A DNA stretch of 64,000 nucleotides from Wolfiporia cocos (GCA_029448655.1 JACCLO010000016.1:1-64000); one strand, 5' to 3'. Counted from the stretch's first letter, positions 13,272-26,068 are shown. Notes: generated from the letters alone by a model not told the origin. Made by a program: numbers and translations.

Positions 13272-14927
13272 ATGTCGTTATCCTCTTCAGCAGTACCAAC
13301 TATGGCGAATGGAATGGACAATGAGGAGAAACCCCCCTCCTCGCTGGAAGCCAAGCGCGAAGAGGGAACGCAGGATGCGGAGGCGCCTACGCAGCTGGAC
13401 GAACCTCCGGACGGTGGTTTGGAGGCCTGGATGACTGTCGCCGCCACCTGGCTGGTCAGTTTTGTTGGCTTCGGTATCGCGACCATCTGGGGTGTCTTCC
13501 AAGACGCATATACCTCCCAAGAAAGCTCCTCTTTCCGGGAAGTCAGTACTCTCAAGCTCGGTTTTGTGGGAGGTTGCGGAATGGGCTTCGGATTCCTGCT
13601 GGGCCCTTTCTCAAACATCTTAATATCGAACTTTGGCATCCGCGCGCCTATATTTCTCGGTGTCCTCCTAATTTCAGTTGCATTCGAACTCGCCTCAATA
13701 TCGCACAAGTTCTGGGAGCTGATCCTGTCACAGGGAATTATGTTTGGGTGAGCGCTGCCGATTGTTTGTGAGGTGGGTATGGAGGTTCTGAATTGACTTC
13801 GGTTGACAGACTTGGTATTTCTTTGTCGTGGATACCCTCGATTGCGTTGCCCTCTCAATGGTTCAAGAAGCGGCGTAGTCTCGCATCGGGCATCGCTAGT
13901 GTAAGTGGGAATGAACGCTGCATACATTATCAGCCAATTCACCGTGCTCTCCTTCAGTCAGGAACGTCACTTGGCGGTGTGGTATTGTCCCCCATTTGTC
14001 AAGTCCTGATTGATCGTACCTCTGTGCAATGGGCACTCCGTTTCCTCGGTTTCCTCAGTCTGGTGGTTGGTATGTTGGGTGTAGCGTTGGTTCGACAGCG
14101 TACGGTGGCGAAGAAACACGTGCAGTACCATGTCTTCGACCTCTCTGTTTTCAAGATCCCCGGATATACACTCTACCTCGCTTTTTGCTTCTTGCAATTC
14201 TTTGGATATGTCACGCCATTGTTCTACATCCCCAGTGCGTGATACCGCAAATGCGTTCTCCAATTTCACCCGTAGCTCACACATGATATTGGCGCAGATT
14301 ACTGTCTCGCGGTAGGTTTGTCGAACACCGATGCATCTGGCGTGCTTGCAGTGACTACTGCGCTCAACGCCGTCGGCCGAATCATGGCGGGTTTCATGGC
14401 AGACCGAGCTGGGCCGATCAACGTGCTTATTGTCATGCACTTCCTCACAGGCCTCATGTGCATCTTCATCTGGCTTTTTGCAAACGATGTGGGCGTGATG
14501 ATGGTCTTTGGAATCTTCTGGGGCCTATTCAGCGGACGTGAGGCTGACTCTCCTTCGGCCGAGATTATGCACTAACGCCGGACACCGCAGCTTACTGGCC
14601 GCTCTCCGTACCAACCACAGCAAAGATTGTCGGTAAGTACGAGCCGTGCAGTCGTACAAATGACTGAATAGCGCTCTCACAGGTATGGAGAAGCTCGGTT
14701 CAGCCGTGGCCATCCAGTTTTTGATGAATGTCATCCCGCCCATTTTCGCCGTACCAATCGGATCGCGTATAATTGCTGACACTGCTGCAATGTATGGCGT
14801 TAGCGAGCAGTCACAGGAGGCGTACAGATATCTGATCGTGTGGTGTGCGCTTGTACCTATCATGGCGTCCTGGTTACTCGTTCCCGTGCGCCTGCAGTTC
14901 AGCAAGAAGCTGTTCGTCAAGGTCTAA
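13272..14927 (+). CDS. MFS transporter, monocarboxylate (MCT/MCH-like) type
   Basis: Twelve-helix plasma-membrane permease family; fungal members sit in or near secondary-metabolite clusters and may export or import small acids. The chosen ATG at 13272 gives a hydrophilic, acidic N-terminus of about 45 residues and then PPDGGLEAWMTVAATWL, the family's PDGG signature at the first helix. Glycine-rich helices follow (GFVGGCGMGFGFLLGPF), then exon 2 with ISLSWIPSIALP, exon 3 with SGTSLGGVVLSPI, and later exons with VGRIMAGFMADRAGP, AYWPLS and GMEKLGSAVAIQFLMN. Introns lie at about 13748-13809, 13901-13958, 14233-14305, 14537-14590 and 14632-14682. The last exon ends at the TAA at 14925. It faces away from the PKS across a shared promoter region, so co-regulation is plausible. 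It appears intact, unlike the PKS. Confidence 0.8.
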
Positions 14928-15474
14928 TCTGCGACTTAATGATACCTCTTATGACGCGATCTGACGCTCATTGATCATGATGGACACTCCTTACCGCTTT
15001 TGTGTCACGCATTATGTCAGGACCATGATTCCCCTAATAGTTGAAAACTCCGAACGTTCCTCACGTACAGATTCGTTCGGGTTACTATCCCAATGCCCTG
15101 ATCATGTTTCTTGACGATAATGACGGACATACATAGACAGGATAGATGCGTAGCGTGGTCCGGGCTGCGCCAATGAATTCGTATACTAGATTCTAGACAA
15201 CCGGATGTTTGTTTTTATCTCAGCAAGCGCATTGCGAAAGGAATCGGAAGCTCTAGTTTTGCTTGATGTACGAAGTCCAATGTTATATAAACGGATGAAG
15301 CATCATCCCTACCACTACCACTAATGGTAGCGCGTAGGCAGCTAGCGCTATCTACACAATCTATAAGTCGAAACGATAATCACGACTAAGATACAAATCG
15401 TCTCCGCAAGATAACATAACACTTTATGAGACCTTGGTATCCTCTGCGCTGCCCTACAAGTGGAATAACATCAA
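14928..15474. other. convergent intergenic region, 3' flanks
   Basis: Between the ends of the MFS gene and the monooxygenase gene. No reading frame or repeat of note, apart from a short CTACCA repeat at about 15308-15320. Confidence 0.5.
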
Positions 15475-17962
15475 TCAAGAGCTCGGCGTTTCCTCGCTCT
15501 TGATACTGTAGCGAGAACCGAAAACGTTGACTTCCATAGCTTTGATTTCTAAATCCCATGCAGCAGTTCAGTTAAGGTCATAAACAATGGAGATGCACAC
15601 ATACGCAATGCCATGAGCTTCGAGAAGAACCGCGCCATTTGGAGGGGACCTGTGAAGCAGTTATCAATGGAGTCCAACGCCACAAGAGATGTAGTTTACA
15701 TACCCATCATGTACCACAATCCTGGAACGCCCAGATCGCGCCAGACACCTTGTATCTCGCCCTCCTGGTCGAGTCCCCAAATAGGATTGCAAGCCTCCGC
15801 CACAGCATCTCCGCAGACCGAGCGGATCGAATTCCTGGTGTCGCCCACCCTACAAAAGACTCTCAATTTTGCTCGCACGTTTCAGAGCTCATACATACCC
15901 TGTCGCACAGACCACAGTATCTGCGGGTAGCTCTGATCCGTTCTCAAACTTCAAGCCTGTCTTGGTGAAACAAGCAATCTGGCTGTCGTTCTTGAGCTTG
16001 ATCTTGCCATCGACGATCAACTGACTGGCTCCGGTCTCTGCAATCTCCCGATCAGCTCTTCAGACATGCCTTACTGTGGCTCTCCTACATACCGAAGTAA
16101 TGACCGCCTGCTTTCGTCTTGAGAAGTATCAGCACTCCAGTGTCCTTGATACCTAAGTTGATCTTGAATCCAACAGATTTCAGCTTTTCGATGAGTTCCC
16201 TGCCAGTCATAAGCAAAAGGGCATTATATTCTTATCAGGCAGCGCTCACTTGTCACCCTCCATGATCTTCTTCACAGCCCGCTGCGCAAGACCGTTCTCC
16301 TGCAGGAGGTGGGGTACCGAATGATGCAGGCGATCTGCGATTTCGGTCGGAGGCGACGCCTCATTGTACAAAGCTGCAAATGATCTGAGCTTGGACGCCG
16401 CCGATCGACGATGATACACATGGACACACCACCACCCATGTACTTCCACTCCTTATCCAAATTCATGACGAAGTTAGCGCTCCGCTGGAACATCGTCACA
16501 TCTGCCAGAAGTTGCGTCAACTAACGCCCAGCCATGAGATCGTCGCCTACCGATGTCATTTCTAGCAAGATCGGAGGCCACATCATGGCCTGTGCATTCC
16601 TCATAAGCTCGGGTGATCACGTTTGGACATCGACTTACCAGAGTTGCCTGCACCAATGACAATAACCTTCTGGCCTTCGAAGCCCTTGTGGTTCTTGTAC
16701 GACGCCGAATGCATGATGCGACCTGCGAATTTGTCCTTTGATCGCGATCACGTGAGGCGCGTACATAAAATGTCGCAATTGATCGAGGAAAGCTCACCAT
16801 GCCGGGAATGACGGGCATGTTTGGTGTTGCATCGCCCAGGCCCGTAGCAAAAACTATGTACAACAGTGTCTAAGATTGACGCAGATCTGCCGCGATCGAG
16901 TAGCACCTACCAAGATGCCTTACCCGGAGGATGCGCTCCGCGCCATCTCCGCGCTTCACGCTCACGATCCACGTTTTGTCGGACCCTTGCGTTGCGTTCA
17001 TGGCTGTCGTTGATGTCCATACGTTCAATTCAAGTGCTTGCGCGTACGACTCAAGCCAGTCGGCCATTTTGAGCGAAGGCGTGTACAGTGGCCATGTGGG
17101 TGGGAACCTGATAACGGAGGACATGTCAACTTCATGGCAGAAAGCAAGGAACTAAGAAGGGAACGGAACATACGGTATGTATGGCATATGGTCATACCCT
17201 ACTTAACATGTCAGAAGTGATATATGTTTCGCATTTTGCGCACTTACAGATGGGCCAATGCAGACACAACGTATCATAACGCGAACGCCAGTTGTCTCCA
17301 ATGCGGGCGCTCTTCTCAACGACGAGTACCGGGACATCTAGGAACTTGAGCCTTGCAGCCAACTCCAAGCCGCTATGTCCTCCACCAATGATCAGCACCG
17401 CGGGGTCACTGTCTGCAAATTCGAGCTCGCGCCGCCTCTTCTCCGCCCATTCCGTGCCTGGGACATGTGCCTGACTTCGCAGTGGTCCAACCTTCTCGCG
17501 GAAGTCCTTGAGGTCCTCCAGGGTGGTGAACACTGTATGCGCCTTCCACCGGCCGGTGGCCGTCGGAACGAGGTGCAGCACGCCAGTTGCGACCCCGACC
17601 TTGGACTCGAACTCGAATACTGTAACAATCCATGCAAGGTCTGGATATGGCTTTTCGAGGCGAACAAAGTCCTTGAGCTTGAAGGAGTCAAGCTGAGCGG
17701 GGGCAAGACGGTCTATGAGGAATTTTCTGATAGCGCTGGAACCATCGAAAGTGCGGAAGTCCCAAGTGAGCACAAGGTAATCCCGCCAGTATGCATCTTC
17801 GACGAATAGGTCTAGGATACCGCCGATGTTGCCCGACTTTGCATGAAGGGCGAACGACTGCAGCCAGTCCCCTGCAACTTGGTGAACGTCTACATCATCA
17901 GAAACGGCAGCTCCTAGCTTATCGAGGGTTGGGATGCGGGATGGCTGGGCGGTTTGAATCAT
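15475..17962 (-). CDS. flavin-containing monooxygenase-like enzyme with NTF2-like N-terminus
   Basis: Class B flavoprotein monooxygenases use FAD and NADPH to oxidise small molecules; this is a plausible tailoring enzyme. The ATG at 17962 starts a segment (VHQVAGDWLQSFALH, LFVEDAYWRDYLVL) typical of an NTF2/SnoaL-like domain. Then comes an FAD Rossmann motif, VLIIGGGHSGLELAARL (about 17370-17400), and WRSRYDTLCLH. A later exon has FAGRIMHSASY (the FMO-type FxGxxxH motif) and VIVIGAGNSG, the NADPH Rossmann motif (about 16650-16680). An intron of 55 bp ends at about 16378 and rejoins YMGG with ALYNEASPPTEIADRL in frame. The last exon ends IKSEETPSS with the stop at 15475-15477. At least eight introns. 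All breaks seen can be explained by introns. Neighbours: convergent with the MFS gene and divergent from the PLP enzyme. Confidence 0.78.
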
Positions 17963-19635
17963 GTTGTTTCGAAAGACTTGTCAATGGCAAGCGCAGGAGA
18001 TTCCAATATACTGCTTCATGGTGTATAGCCTCCGGTCCGTTTCGTCGTGAGGATGATGCGATCGTAGCACCACAGCTGGCGATGGAGGCTCTGATGAGCA
18101 TCATGACAAACACCATTCCGACTCTATTTCCGAGCGGGAACGCTGGAGGATGGCGGAGTCGGCCAGAAGCTGAGGCTGGATGCCGTGGCCATCGGCGTCC
18201 GTCAATTGTAAGGTGTTTCGGAATGACATGCGGACCGCGTCTCAGGACTTCCGAATTGGCGGACACTAAACAGGTGAATCGCTATCTGCGAAGCCCAGCT
18301 CAGATCAGGCAGATCACTGGGCAACTAGATGCCGCTTTTTAAGCGGGAGGAGTGTTGTTGTATGCGACGCGAGCCCCGGCCGCGCTGGGACAGCCAAGAC
18401 AGTGACATATTGAAGGGTGTTCGACGGCGGAAACTGTCACGTCCGGCCGCGGCGCAGGAGCCAGGGGGAGCATACGACACGTATCGTACTCTTGGCTTGA
18501 CTTGATAGAGCCTCATGCACATGGCCAGCATCATGCACATGGTAGAAGCAACTCCAATATTCGGAATTCGCGTCTCGATGACACAGTCTTTGATTGTAGA
18601 ACGGAGTTCTACGCATTGGGATTATACGCAGACTAATGCCAAAACGAGGCGCGAAGAAGATTTGCGCAACATAAACCAAAATTACACCGAGATTTGTCGC
18701 CAATATGACCAGCATTTGGTGCTTGCACTGCGGCGGAAGTCCGTCTGTGACCCTGGCCATTGCAGGATCGTGTCGGCTGTCACAATGATGCCCATAGAGA
18801 GGAGCTCCGTTGTGATTCGCTAATATCTCCTGTGAGAATCCATTGAAGTCGTATGCCAAGCATTGTTAAAGATGACTTCGGCAAAATGCAGCCTTCCGCC
18901 GGCATTCACTGGCTCTCGGCACGTTGCAGGTGTCCGGTTCTTTTTGATGCGAGCTGTCGGGACGCGCAGAAGCAAAAGCGTTTAGCGCCTACTCTATTAG
19001 CTCTGAGCTGACTAATCGTCAATCTGTTCACGAGCGCTTCACTAAGGGTCTGCTGCGATTTACCTCATGCTTCGAAATAGCTTACCATCATTCCCAATTC
19101 TGAGTTGATGTGGAGCAGACCATCAATGCATCACTGTTGATATGAAGCGACTACCAGGCCTAGACTCCCGCTTTCATGGGCATGCTGCAAACGTCGTGAT
19201 GTGACATTGACCTCGCCGCTCGTTACACCGAGGGGTTAGGACATGTCGGTGTGATATCTTCTGATATCCTCAGCCTGTATTCTATTAGCACGCAGCATCG
19301 TAAACATCTGTAGAACAGTTCTGATGGCCAACACTAGTTCGACACAGCCAGTCATGAATTCCGATTTGCCGGGGCCGATGGACTTACGGAAATGCCAGCC
19401 TGGCCTCAAGAGTCGTGGTGCACCCGGAACGAAAGATACCTAATTTCAGGCCAGACAAGGTGCCGTTGGTCTCGATGGTTATCGGTGATCCCGCTCCTCC
19501 TGGCGTGCCAATGGCGACAACAAGTCGTTTAAAGACAAATACTCGAGCTCGGGAGTTCAAGGACTTTCGCCAACACATTGTCGCTGCCGACATATAGCTT
19601 TCAAGCTGAGACCCGACACCCCTCTACCGAAAAAC
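17963..19635. other. 1.7-kb region without a recognised gene
   Basis: Divergent promoter space between the monooxygenase and the PLP enzyme. One minus-strand frame of 140 codons (18437-18859) has a hydrophobic stretch (VILATNLGVILVYVAQIFF) that might be a relic of a membrane protein (RTA1-like at best), but no domain could be confirmed. The rest shows no repeats or frames worth naming. Confidence 0.35.
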
Positions 19636-21334
19636 ATGGCATCCGCACCCGAGTTTGGACACGCACTGCTGCCCTACTTTGCTCTTGACCCTACATTTGT
19701 GAATCTTAATCATGGTGAGATACTTGTCTGCTGCATCGACTCGCATCTCTGAGCTGTACGCGTCTTAGGTTCCTTCGGGGCGCTGCCAAAGCCCGTCCTC
19801 GAGGAGTGTAGCAAACTGACACTCGAGGTGGAGGCAAACCCCGACTACTTCCTCCGGGTTGAGTTCGAACCTCGCCTCAACGAAGTGCGCCGCCGAGTTG
19901 CAGCTCTTCTCGGCGCTGACACGGATGAGGTTGTTCTCGTGCCAAGTGTGGCGAACGGCATGAATACCGTGTTGAGGAATTTTGAGTGGAACGAGGGCGA
20001 TGTCATTGTTCCTAGTGAGTCGGCGACCACTTCATACCTCCTTTGGTGCCGCTGATATGTGCTGTAGCTAGTACGACATTTGATTCTATTACCCGCGCTG
20101 TCAACTATATCTCTTCATTGCGCCCGAACCCTTCCATTACGAAGTTTAACCTCACATTTCCGACGTCTCATGCCCAGATCTTGACCGACTTCCGCGCTCA
20201 CTTGCGCTCCATCAAGCGCGCTCCAAACGCCAAGATCGTCGCGGTATTGGACAGTATCGTCTCCGGTCCCGGAGTGGTCTTGCCCTGGCGCGAGATGGTG
20301 GAGATTTGCAAACAAGAAAACGTCTGGAGTGTGATTGACGCTGCACACTCTATTGGGCACGAGGTGGACATCGACCTCACCAAAGCGGCGCCGGACTTTT
20401 TCGTGACAGTGAGTACATCTTATCAGCTTGGCATGTCAAGCAACTCCATTCACGTGAGTTCCGTAGAGCTTGCATAAATGGCTATACGCCAAGCGTGCAT
20501 GTGCGGTGCTGTATGTACCTGCACGGTGAGCACGCGTTACTACAGTGCCGTTAGCTCGTACAGGAGATCTCACAAACGGCGTTACCTCGTAGAAATCAAC
20601 ACATCATCAAAAGCTCTTTGCCAACCGCATGCAACTACAACGCGCTAACCCCCAATAAATTCTCATCAACCTTCGTGTCTGAATTCCTTTGTAAGCTCCG
20701 ACAGTCTCGTGCGTTGGTGCCACTTGAGTCTAACTTAGTTTCAAGGGTTTGGGGCTATTGATGTTGTTCCAGCCCTCAGTAACATTCCAGGTGAGTCTAC
20801 CGTTCCAGTTCCCGAGCTGTAAATCTCAAAGCCCCGAAAAGCTCTCGAGTTCCGGGAATGGCTGGGTGGAGAGAAAAAGATCAATGATTACTGCCGATCA
20901 CTCGCACTGGCAGGTGGCAAGCGCCTTGCAGAAGTCATGGGCACGACCATTATGGACTCTCCTAACTCAGGCGAACTGACGCTGAACATGGTATGGTATC
21001 GACACTCTCATCAGGCCTAGACAGCTGATGGCAAATACTCTGCAGGTAAACGTCGAGATCCCTCTTCCAGGGGATATTAAGCCGTCACCACAGATTTATA
21101 ACATGTGGCTCGAGAAGCTGATGAAACAGCGCAAAGTATTCGCCACACAGTTCTACCATAATGGCAAGTGGTGGACGCGGGCGAGCGCACAGGTGTACAA
21201 CGAGGTGAGCTGCTTATTTTTCAATTGATCCCGTCTCAATGTCAATCGTTTCGGCATCACAGATTGAGGATTTTGAGAAACTCGGGAAGGCATTGGTAGA
21301 GGTTTGCAAGGAAATTGTCGAAAGTCAGGCATGA
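19636..21334 (+). CDS. PLP-dependent class V aminotransferase / isopenicillin-N-epimerase-like enzyme
   Basis: Fold-type I PLP enzymes of this class act as aminotransferases, epimerases or desulfurases on amino acids or related substrates. The ATG at 19636 gives FGHALLPYFALDPTFVNLNHG, with the conserved NHGSFG motif split by an intron (about 19712-19768). Then RVAALLGADTDEVVLVPSVA, an exon with ENVWSVIDAAHSIGHE (the Asp/His cofactor-contact region), and after a 58-bp intron SLHKWLYAKRACAVLY with the catalytic Lys (about 20484). Later exons give FQGFGAIDVVPALSN and LEFREWLGGEKKINDYC. The last exon ends with the TGA at 21332. About seven introns of 48-58 bp were placed; every exon join checked is in frame. 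The substrate cannot be told from sequence. Its place beside the PKS and monooxygenase suggests a shared pathway; this is inference. Confidence 0.8.
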
Positions 21335-23000
21335 TATTGGTGTTGGAACGTGGGTAGATCACCTTTGCTGTACATTCTGCCTGAGAATACGTGGCCAAAT
21401 TATTAGCCCAATGTCTGAGACCTGAGGCCTGAGGCTTGAGTACGAGCTCCCATCTTGTGAAAGTGGCAGGATTTGAGCAATGTTTTGTCCTGCAGATTTC
21501 GATGTCGGTGAACCTACTCGGAGTTCGACTCCACAAAGCATACATCGTCTATATTGCACAAGCATACACGACAGGCTCTCCATCTTATGATTGTATCCCT
21601 TGCATTACTATAAGTCGAGATCTATACAGCCTCACAGATTATTTGTATTGAGTCTCAATCGCCGTAATTTTAGCTGATGCCGAGTGTATGCACAAACTAC
21701 AAACACGCTGTTCTAACGGGTTCGAGCAGTGCCTCCGGAGTCAAATTCGTTCACGATCTTTGGTATCGGTTATCTGTGCGGCCAGCCATGACATCTACGG
21801 GTCATAGCTGAATTGACCGGCACATAACGCATACGGCTGCCTTCGGCAGGCGTTATCTTCATAGCGGACCGCAAGCCTATTTTTATGTCGCAAGCCTATG
21901 CCAAGCAGAAACATATTTTTCGAGAACCGGGGACTTTGAATGTAGCTCAGGGTCACGGGGAGGTGGGGTCTCAGTTCACGGCCCGCTTCCGTCTCGCCAA
22001 GAGGACAAACTTACAGCACGTGTGCCTTAGCGGCAAGGTCCCGTTAATAGCTTCTGCTTTGATTTTGACAGAATAACATCCTGTGATAGATTGCAGGTGC
22101 TATGCAACGGTAGCGCAATCCAGCCCGGAAGGTATCTTGTATGATCAAATGTCAAGCTTCAAGTGCTAAGCGAGTAACGCGATCAGTGAAATGAGTGAAA
22201 GATGCCTGGAGATTGTACTGTGCTGTGCTGTGACTTTCAGCTCGCAGTCATCGGCGAGACCATTCGTTTACAGATGCTGGAAAGACCACGCGGCCTGCTG
22301 CAGCGAGCAGCAAGTGCATTTTCTTCCGCAGCACTTAACCATCCCAGCAATTGTACAAAGACTCCTTACATTTGCCCCCGAGAGCATTACGACAAGGCAC
22401 AATTACGAGTCAGAGCGAAGCAACATAGTCAGGGTATCGAAGTCTCGGCAACGGCGATAGGCGCCACGCTGTACCGGACCTGCGACACACGTCTTGAGGG
22501 CAGAAGATGTATTCATACCTGGGATCTATGGGAAACCCACCGGCGCAATCAGCAATTCATAATCGTGGCTAGAGTAGTGTTTGCCACGCATTTTGATGCG
22601 AGAACCTGGGTTAGTCTGAAGTTAAAAATAGTTACAGTGGATATTGCTTTTTGCATTGTGCGACGCAAAAGCGAGTGGGAGCCAGTATAAATTATATCCT
22701 GATGGATGAATGCCACATCAGCGCGCACCGTGGGAGTGTTTCAAAGCAAGTTCTGGTTGGGAGGATGCGCGTGAATAGCTGGTACACATCGTAGCTGTCT
22801 CAAGGACATCAGGCATCAGCTATAGGACTGGAGAGCAATTTTACGTTCAGTTTAATGTGAGGATAGTCGTTGAGAGACTTGAGGTTAATGTCCCACACGG
22901 TTTGCATGGCCCTCGAAACTCCGCAGTGGCTGAAACGCCGAGGAAGTGGCGGTGCGACACGAAGACAATGACTGGGCGCTTCAGCGACGCACGGCCTTGA
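21335..23000. other. region without a recognised gene
   Basis: A 162-codon plus frame (22202-22690) has no recognisable domain and ordinary composition. A minus frame (22809-23093) overlaps the start of the inverted repeat described next; it reads NVFSPLDRNGYDLKC, found again in the right arm of that repeat. Nothing else stands out. Confidence 0.4.
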
Positions 23001-24202
23001 GAGCAGAAAGATGTCGCTGAGACGCGTTTCCTCAAGCGCGCACTTCAAATCATAGCCGTTGCGGTCCAGTGGGCTGAAGACGTTGACGCCCACATTATGT
23101 CAGGATCTCAAGAACCAGTCATAATAAATTCCAAACCAATTCATATCTCAGACGGTTCAATCCAAAGACAATCCAGCTCCGTCTAAACCCTCCAATAAAA
23201 TCCATAAAGCAATAACACCGATAAATCCTATTATCACAGAATTCCCAAGAAGACGAACCAATAAATTCCATACCACTATCACAACACACCAGAAGCCCTA
23301 GGAAATATTCTAATAACCCCAGTACCACTTCTACCACAAGGCGACATTCAAACATAAGGTTTAACAAGTTCCTGATCTTCCAGAGATATATTTAGTCAAA
23401 AGCCACACAAGAATTAAGTTCGCTTCTTTCATTAGTTTATACTTCACAGAAGCATTCCTGAGAATATCAGAACCACCTATACATTCCAGGAAGCATTCAT
23501 ATAATTCTAACTCAATCACAATTCAGGGATCAGTAGATATACATGGTTACCACACATCGCAGATCCCCAGTCATATCACATCTACTACAATTCTCAGAAA
23601 CCCTTGACAAAGGTCTAACGAAGTCTATTAGCTCTAGTTCACTACCCAGACACCGCTAAACCATTACAGGTATGCGAGACACATAGACACACACACAAAC
23701 CCATGTACATATAGTAGAAACCCACCAAGTCTGATCCTCAGCTTGGTTTTAATCAAGTAACATTCTACTCAGTCCTCTTGTGTCTGGGCTCGGTCTGACA
23801 CATTAATCGCCGGACTATGCCAATCACGAACACGCATGGTCATCACCACCAGCATCAGTCCATCAATGTGATTGGGTACTAGTACATTAATTGACTGTAT
23901 GCCCTCCTATAGAAGAAAAAACACTAGTTTGTTACTCTCAACACTATTCATATGATGTTAATCATAGCATGCTCCCATAATATATGGTCAGAACTATCCT
24001 ATAGGAAGGCATACAGTCAATTAATGTACTTGTACCCAATCACATTGATGGACTGATGCTGGTGGTGATGACCATGCGTGTTCATGATTGGCATAGTCCG
24101 GCAATTAATGTGGGTGTCAATGTCTTCAGCCCACTGGACCGCAGCGGCTATGAGTTGAAGTGCACGCTTGAGGGAATGCGTCTCAGTGACATCTTTCTGC
24201 TC
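23001..24202. repeat. large inverted repeat, left arm split by a solo LTR
   Basis: The right arm 23999-24202 is the near-perfect reverse complement of 23801-23912 plus 23001-23097. The spacer between the arms (23913-23998) is 86 bp and AT-rich. Removing the solo LTR at 23098-23800 rebuilds a left arm of about 209 bp. Both arms encode the same short peptide string (NVFSPLDR, LSDIFLL), so the palindrome arose by inverted duplication of a once-coding or element-derived segment, before the LTR inserted. Arms differ by roughly 8 per cent. Confidence 0.8.
23098..23800. mobile_element. solo LTR, 703 bp, target duplication CATTA
   Basis: Begins TGTCAGG and ends GTCTGACA, so the ends are short inverted repeats with TG/CA termini. 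CATTA flanks it on both sides (23093-23097 and 23801-23805). It interrupts the left arm of the inverted repeat, whose sequence continues on the far side. No reading frame. It is unlike the other LTR families in this window. Confidence 0.85.
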
Positions 24203-24522
24203 CTCAATGATATTGGCTGCCTGTCAGGATATTCTATTTTCGTTCTCAAACCCTTCGCCCCAAGCCCTAGTTCAACACTGTATGTGTGTGTAACCATAAA
24301 AACCACCTCGAGGATACCATGTGTAAGTATGTATTCCTTGACCCTATGCCCCGTTCACCCCTTCACCATGGAATCCATACATTACACATTCCCCTAAGCC
24401 CATAATACAATACTTATTAATTACCCTGAGTCCTACAGACTACGAACAAACCATCTTTCCTATATCACATATCACATACTTTTGTATTATACCATACAGT
24501 ATGGAGATTGTTCTCCAACTCG

Positions 24523-25065
24523 TGTTACGGATCGAATATCCGTTCAGCTGAATTAACTAAGTCGAGTTACTCAGCATGTCAAGTAGTGCACTACTTGTCA
24601 GACTCAGCAGAGTCAGAGCACCGATATACAAGCTGCAGGCTTAATTGCTTAAGCCTTTGAGAACGGGTATAAAGATCCTTGTAATTCAACAAGGTCAAGC
24701 TGAGGAACTTGACTGCTAGTTACATCAGGTTATATACTACGATTCATTAACTGGGGTCATAGTGTCCTTGGTACTGCTACCATTAAGTCTGTAGGGCTAG
24801 TGTGCTAGTAAGACAAATACGAAGCATTGTGGTTGAGTGCAACAAGAGGTGAAACATAAGAAGTGTGTTTAGACACAACGATAATCAGCTAGAATCTGAT
24901 ATGATGTGAGACTATGGGCATAGGGCTGTTGTACATAAAACAAGGGTCTCCGGTTGAGCGGGGATCCCTAGAATAAGACGTGCAATAAAGCGGTTGAATG
25001 CTAAGTCCCTCTTTCCAGTGAGGCATTAGAAAAGATATTCAAGCATACCAATGCGGACCGTAACA
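24523..25065 (-). mobile_element. solo LTR, family B, 543 bp, target duplication ACTCG
   Basis: Begins TGTTACGG and ends CCGTAACA, flanked on both sides by ACTCG (24518-24522, 25066-25070). Its interior resembles the LTR of element 1 read in reverse, around the CAAGGTC-AGCTGA-GA block, so family B is a diverged relative and this copy points to the minus strand. Related copies lie at 34874, 38190 and 41050. Confidence 0.85.
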
Positions 25066-25345
25066 ACTCGGTTTTAATCAATTCCAACCTTGCTACTACA
25101 AAGTCTCTGTCTAAGGCAACAATCTGACACTGCCCTGCATAGCATACAGATGGACCTTTCTAGCTCAACTTGGTCTTCGTCATCGAGCTGCAGCAAGATT
25201 TGTCACAAGCCAATTTCAAGCCTTTAGGCACAGTACCTTTTCTGAACCCGCTCATGCTTAAACCAGACCATGATAGCACCAGAGCACCTCTGAGAAGCAC
25301 CCCTGAAGCTGAAACCCAATGCCTCAGCTAGACCCAAGCCTTATA

Positions 25346-26056
25346 TGTTACGGTTATTTTGATTTTTCGAATAGAGACAGAACTCACCACCGGGCGAATA
25401 CGGTACAGGGACTTGTTGTGCAACCAACCCCCTGGCTACTCGTGACTCTACTGGGCGTATCCCCAGTTGTACTAGCATGTAGGGTGCGTTTCACTTTTGG
25501 CAGATCCAACTCTGCCACCATTTCATCTTTATCACCTCGTAGCTGATAGATGGCGTTCAACCGCCATCTTCATTCCTATCTATCATTTCAGATATATCAC
25601 TCCGTACTTATCAAACGTTTGGTACTATAGCGTAGATAGTAGCGGTGACATCTGGGATGGACTTGACCCCTAAAACCTAGCATAGTATATAAACTCATGT
25701 ACTTACTGTCGAAGCTCTTCAGCTCGACCTTGTTGTACAAACAAGAAGTCTTATACTCGTTCTCAAACGTAGGAAACTACGCTCAGTATTTCTCACTCGA
25801 GCAACCGAACGACTAAGTCCTCGAAGTGCACACTGACTTCTCGGACTTAGGTGAGTCTTATATTCTATTAGACTCGCACCTGAACCAGATTATATCCTCT
25901 AACGCGCATTGGATATTAAACGATCTCCTAGAAACTTCATCTAGGACTTGAAGGCATCTAACGAGTATTTGCCTTGCACACGGCTACACGCCTACGTGCA
26001 GAAGAACGATCTATATTCGCGACTCGAATATACGAACAGGTATTCGACCCGTAACA
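25346..26056 (+). repeat. 5' LTR of element 1 (family A)
   Basis: 711 bp, TGTTACGG...CCCGTAACA. Carries a TATATAAA box and the presumed transcript start described below. Partner of 33069-33779. Confidence 0.93.
25686..25731 (+). promoter_or_regulatory. element 1 TATA box and presumed start of R
   Basis: TATATAAA at 25686-25693. AGCTCGACCTT at 25721-25731, 35 nt after the TATA start, is complementary to the primer-binding site at 26058-26068. In Tf1-like elements the first 11 nt of the transcript prime reverse transcription, so 25721 is the predicted transcript start. Confidence 0.65.
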
Positions 26057-26057
26057 G

Positions 26058-26068
26058 AAGGTCGAGCT
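26058..26068 (+). other. element 1 self-priming primer-binding site
   Basis: AAGGTCGAGCT, one base inside the 5' LTR, is the exact reverse complement of 11 nt in the LTR (25721-25731). The match stops at both ends. It does not begin with TGG as a tRNA 3'-end site would. Confidence 0.7.

Noticed and set aside
13163..13942. 259-codon minus-strand frame
   Set aside because: Antisense to the first exons of the MFS gene, low-complexity and without domain.
22202..22690. 162-codon plus frame as a gene
   Set aside because: No recognisable motif, no intron logic and no support from neighbours; kept only as a note.
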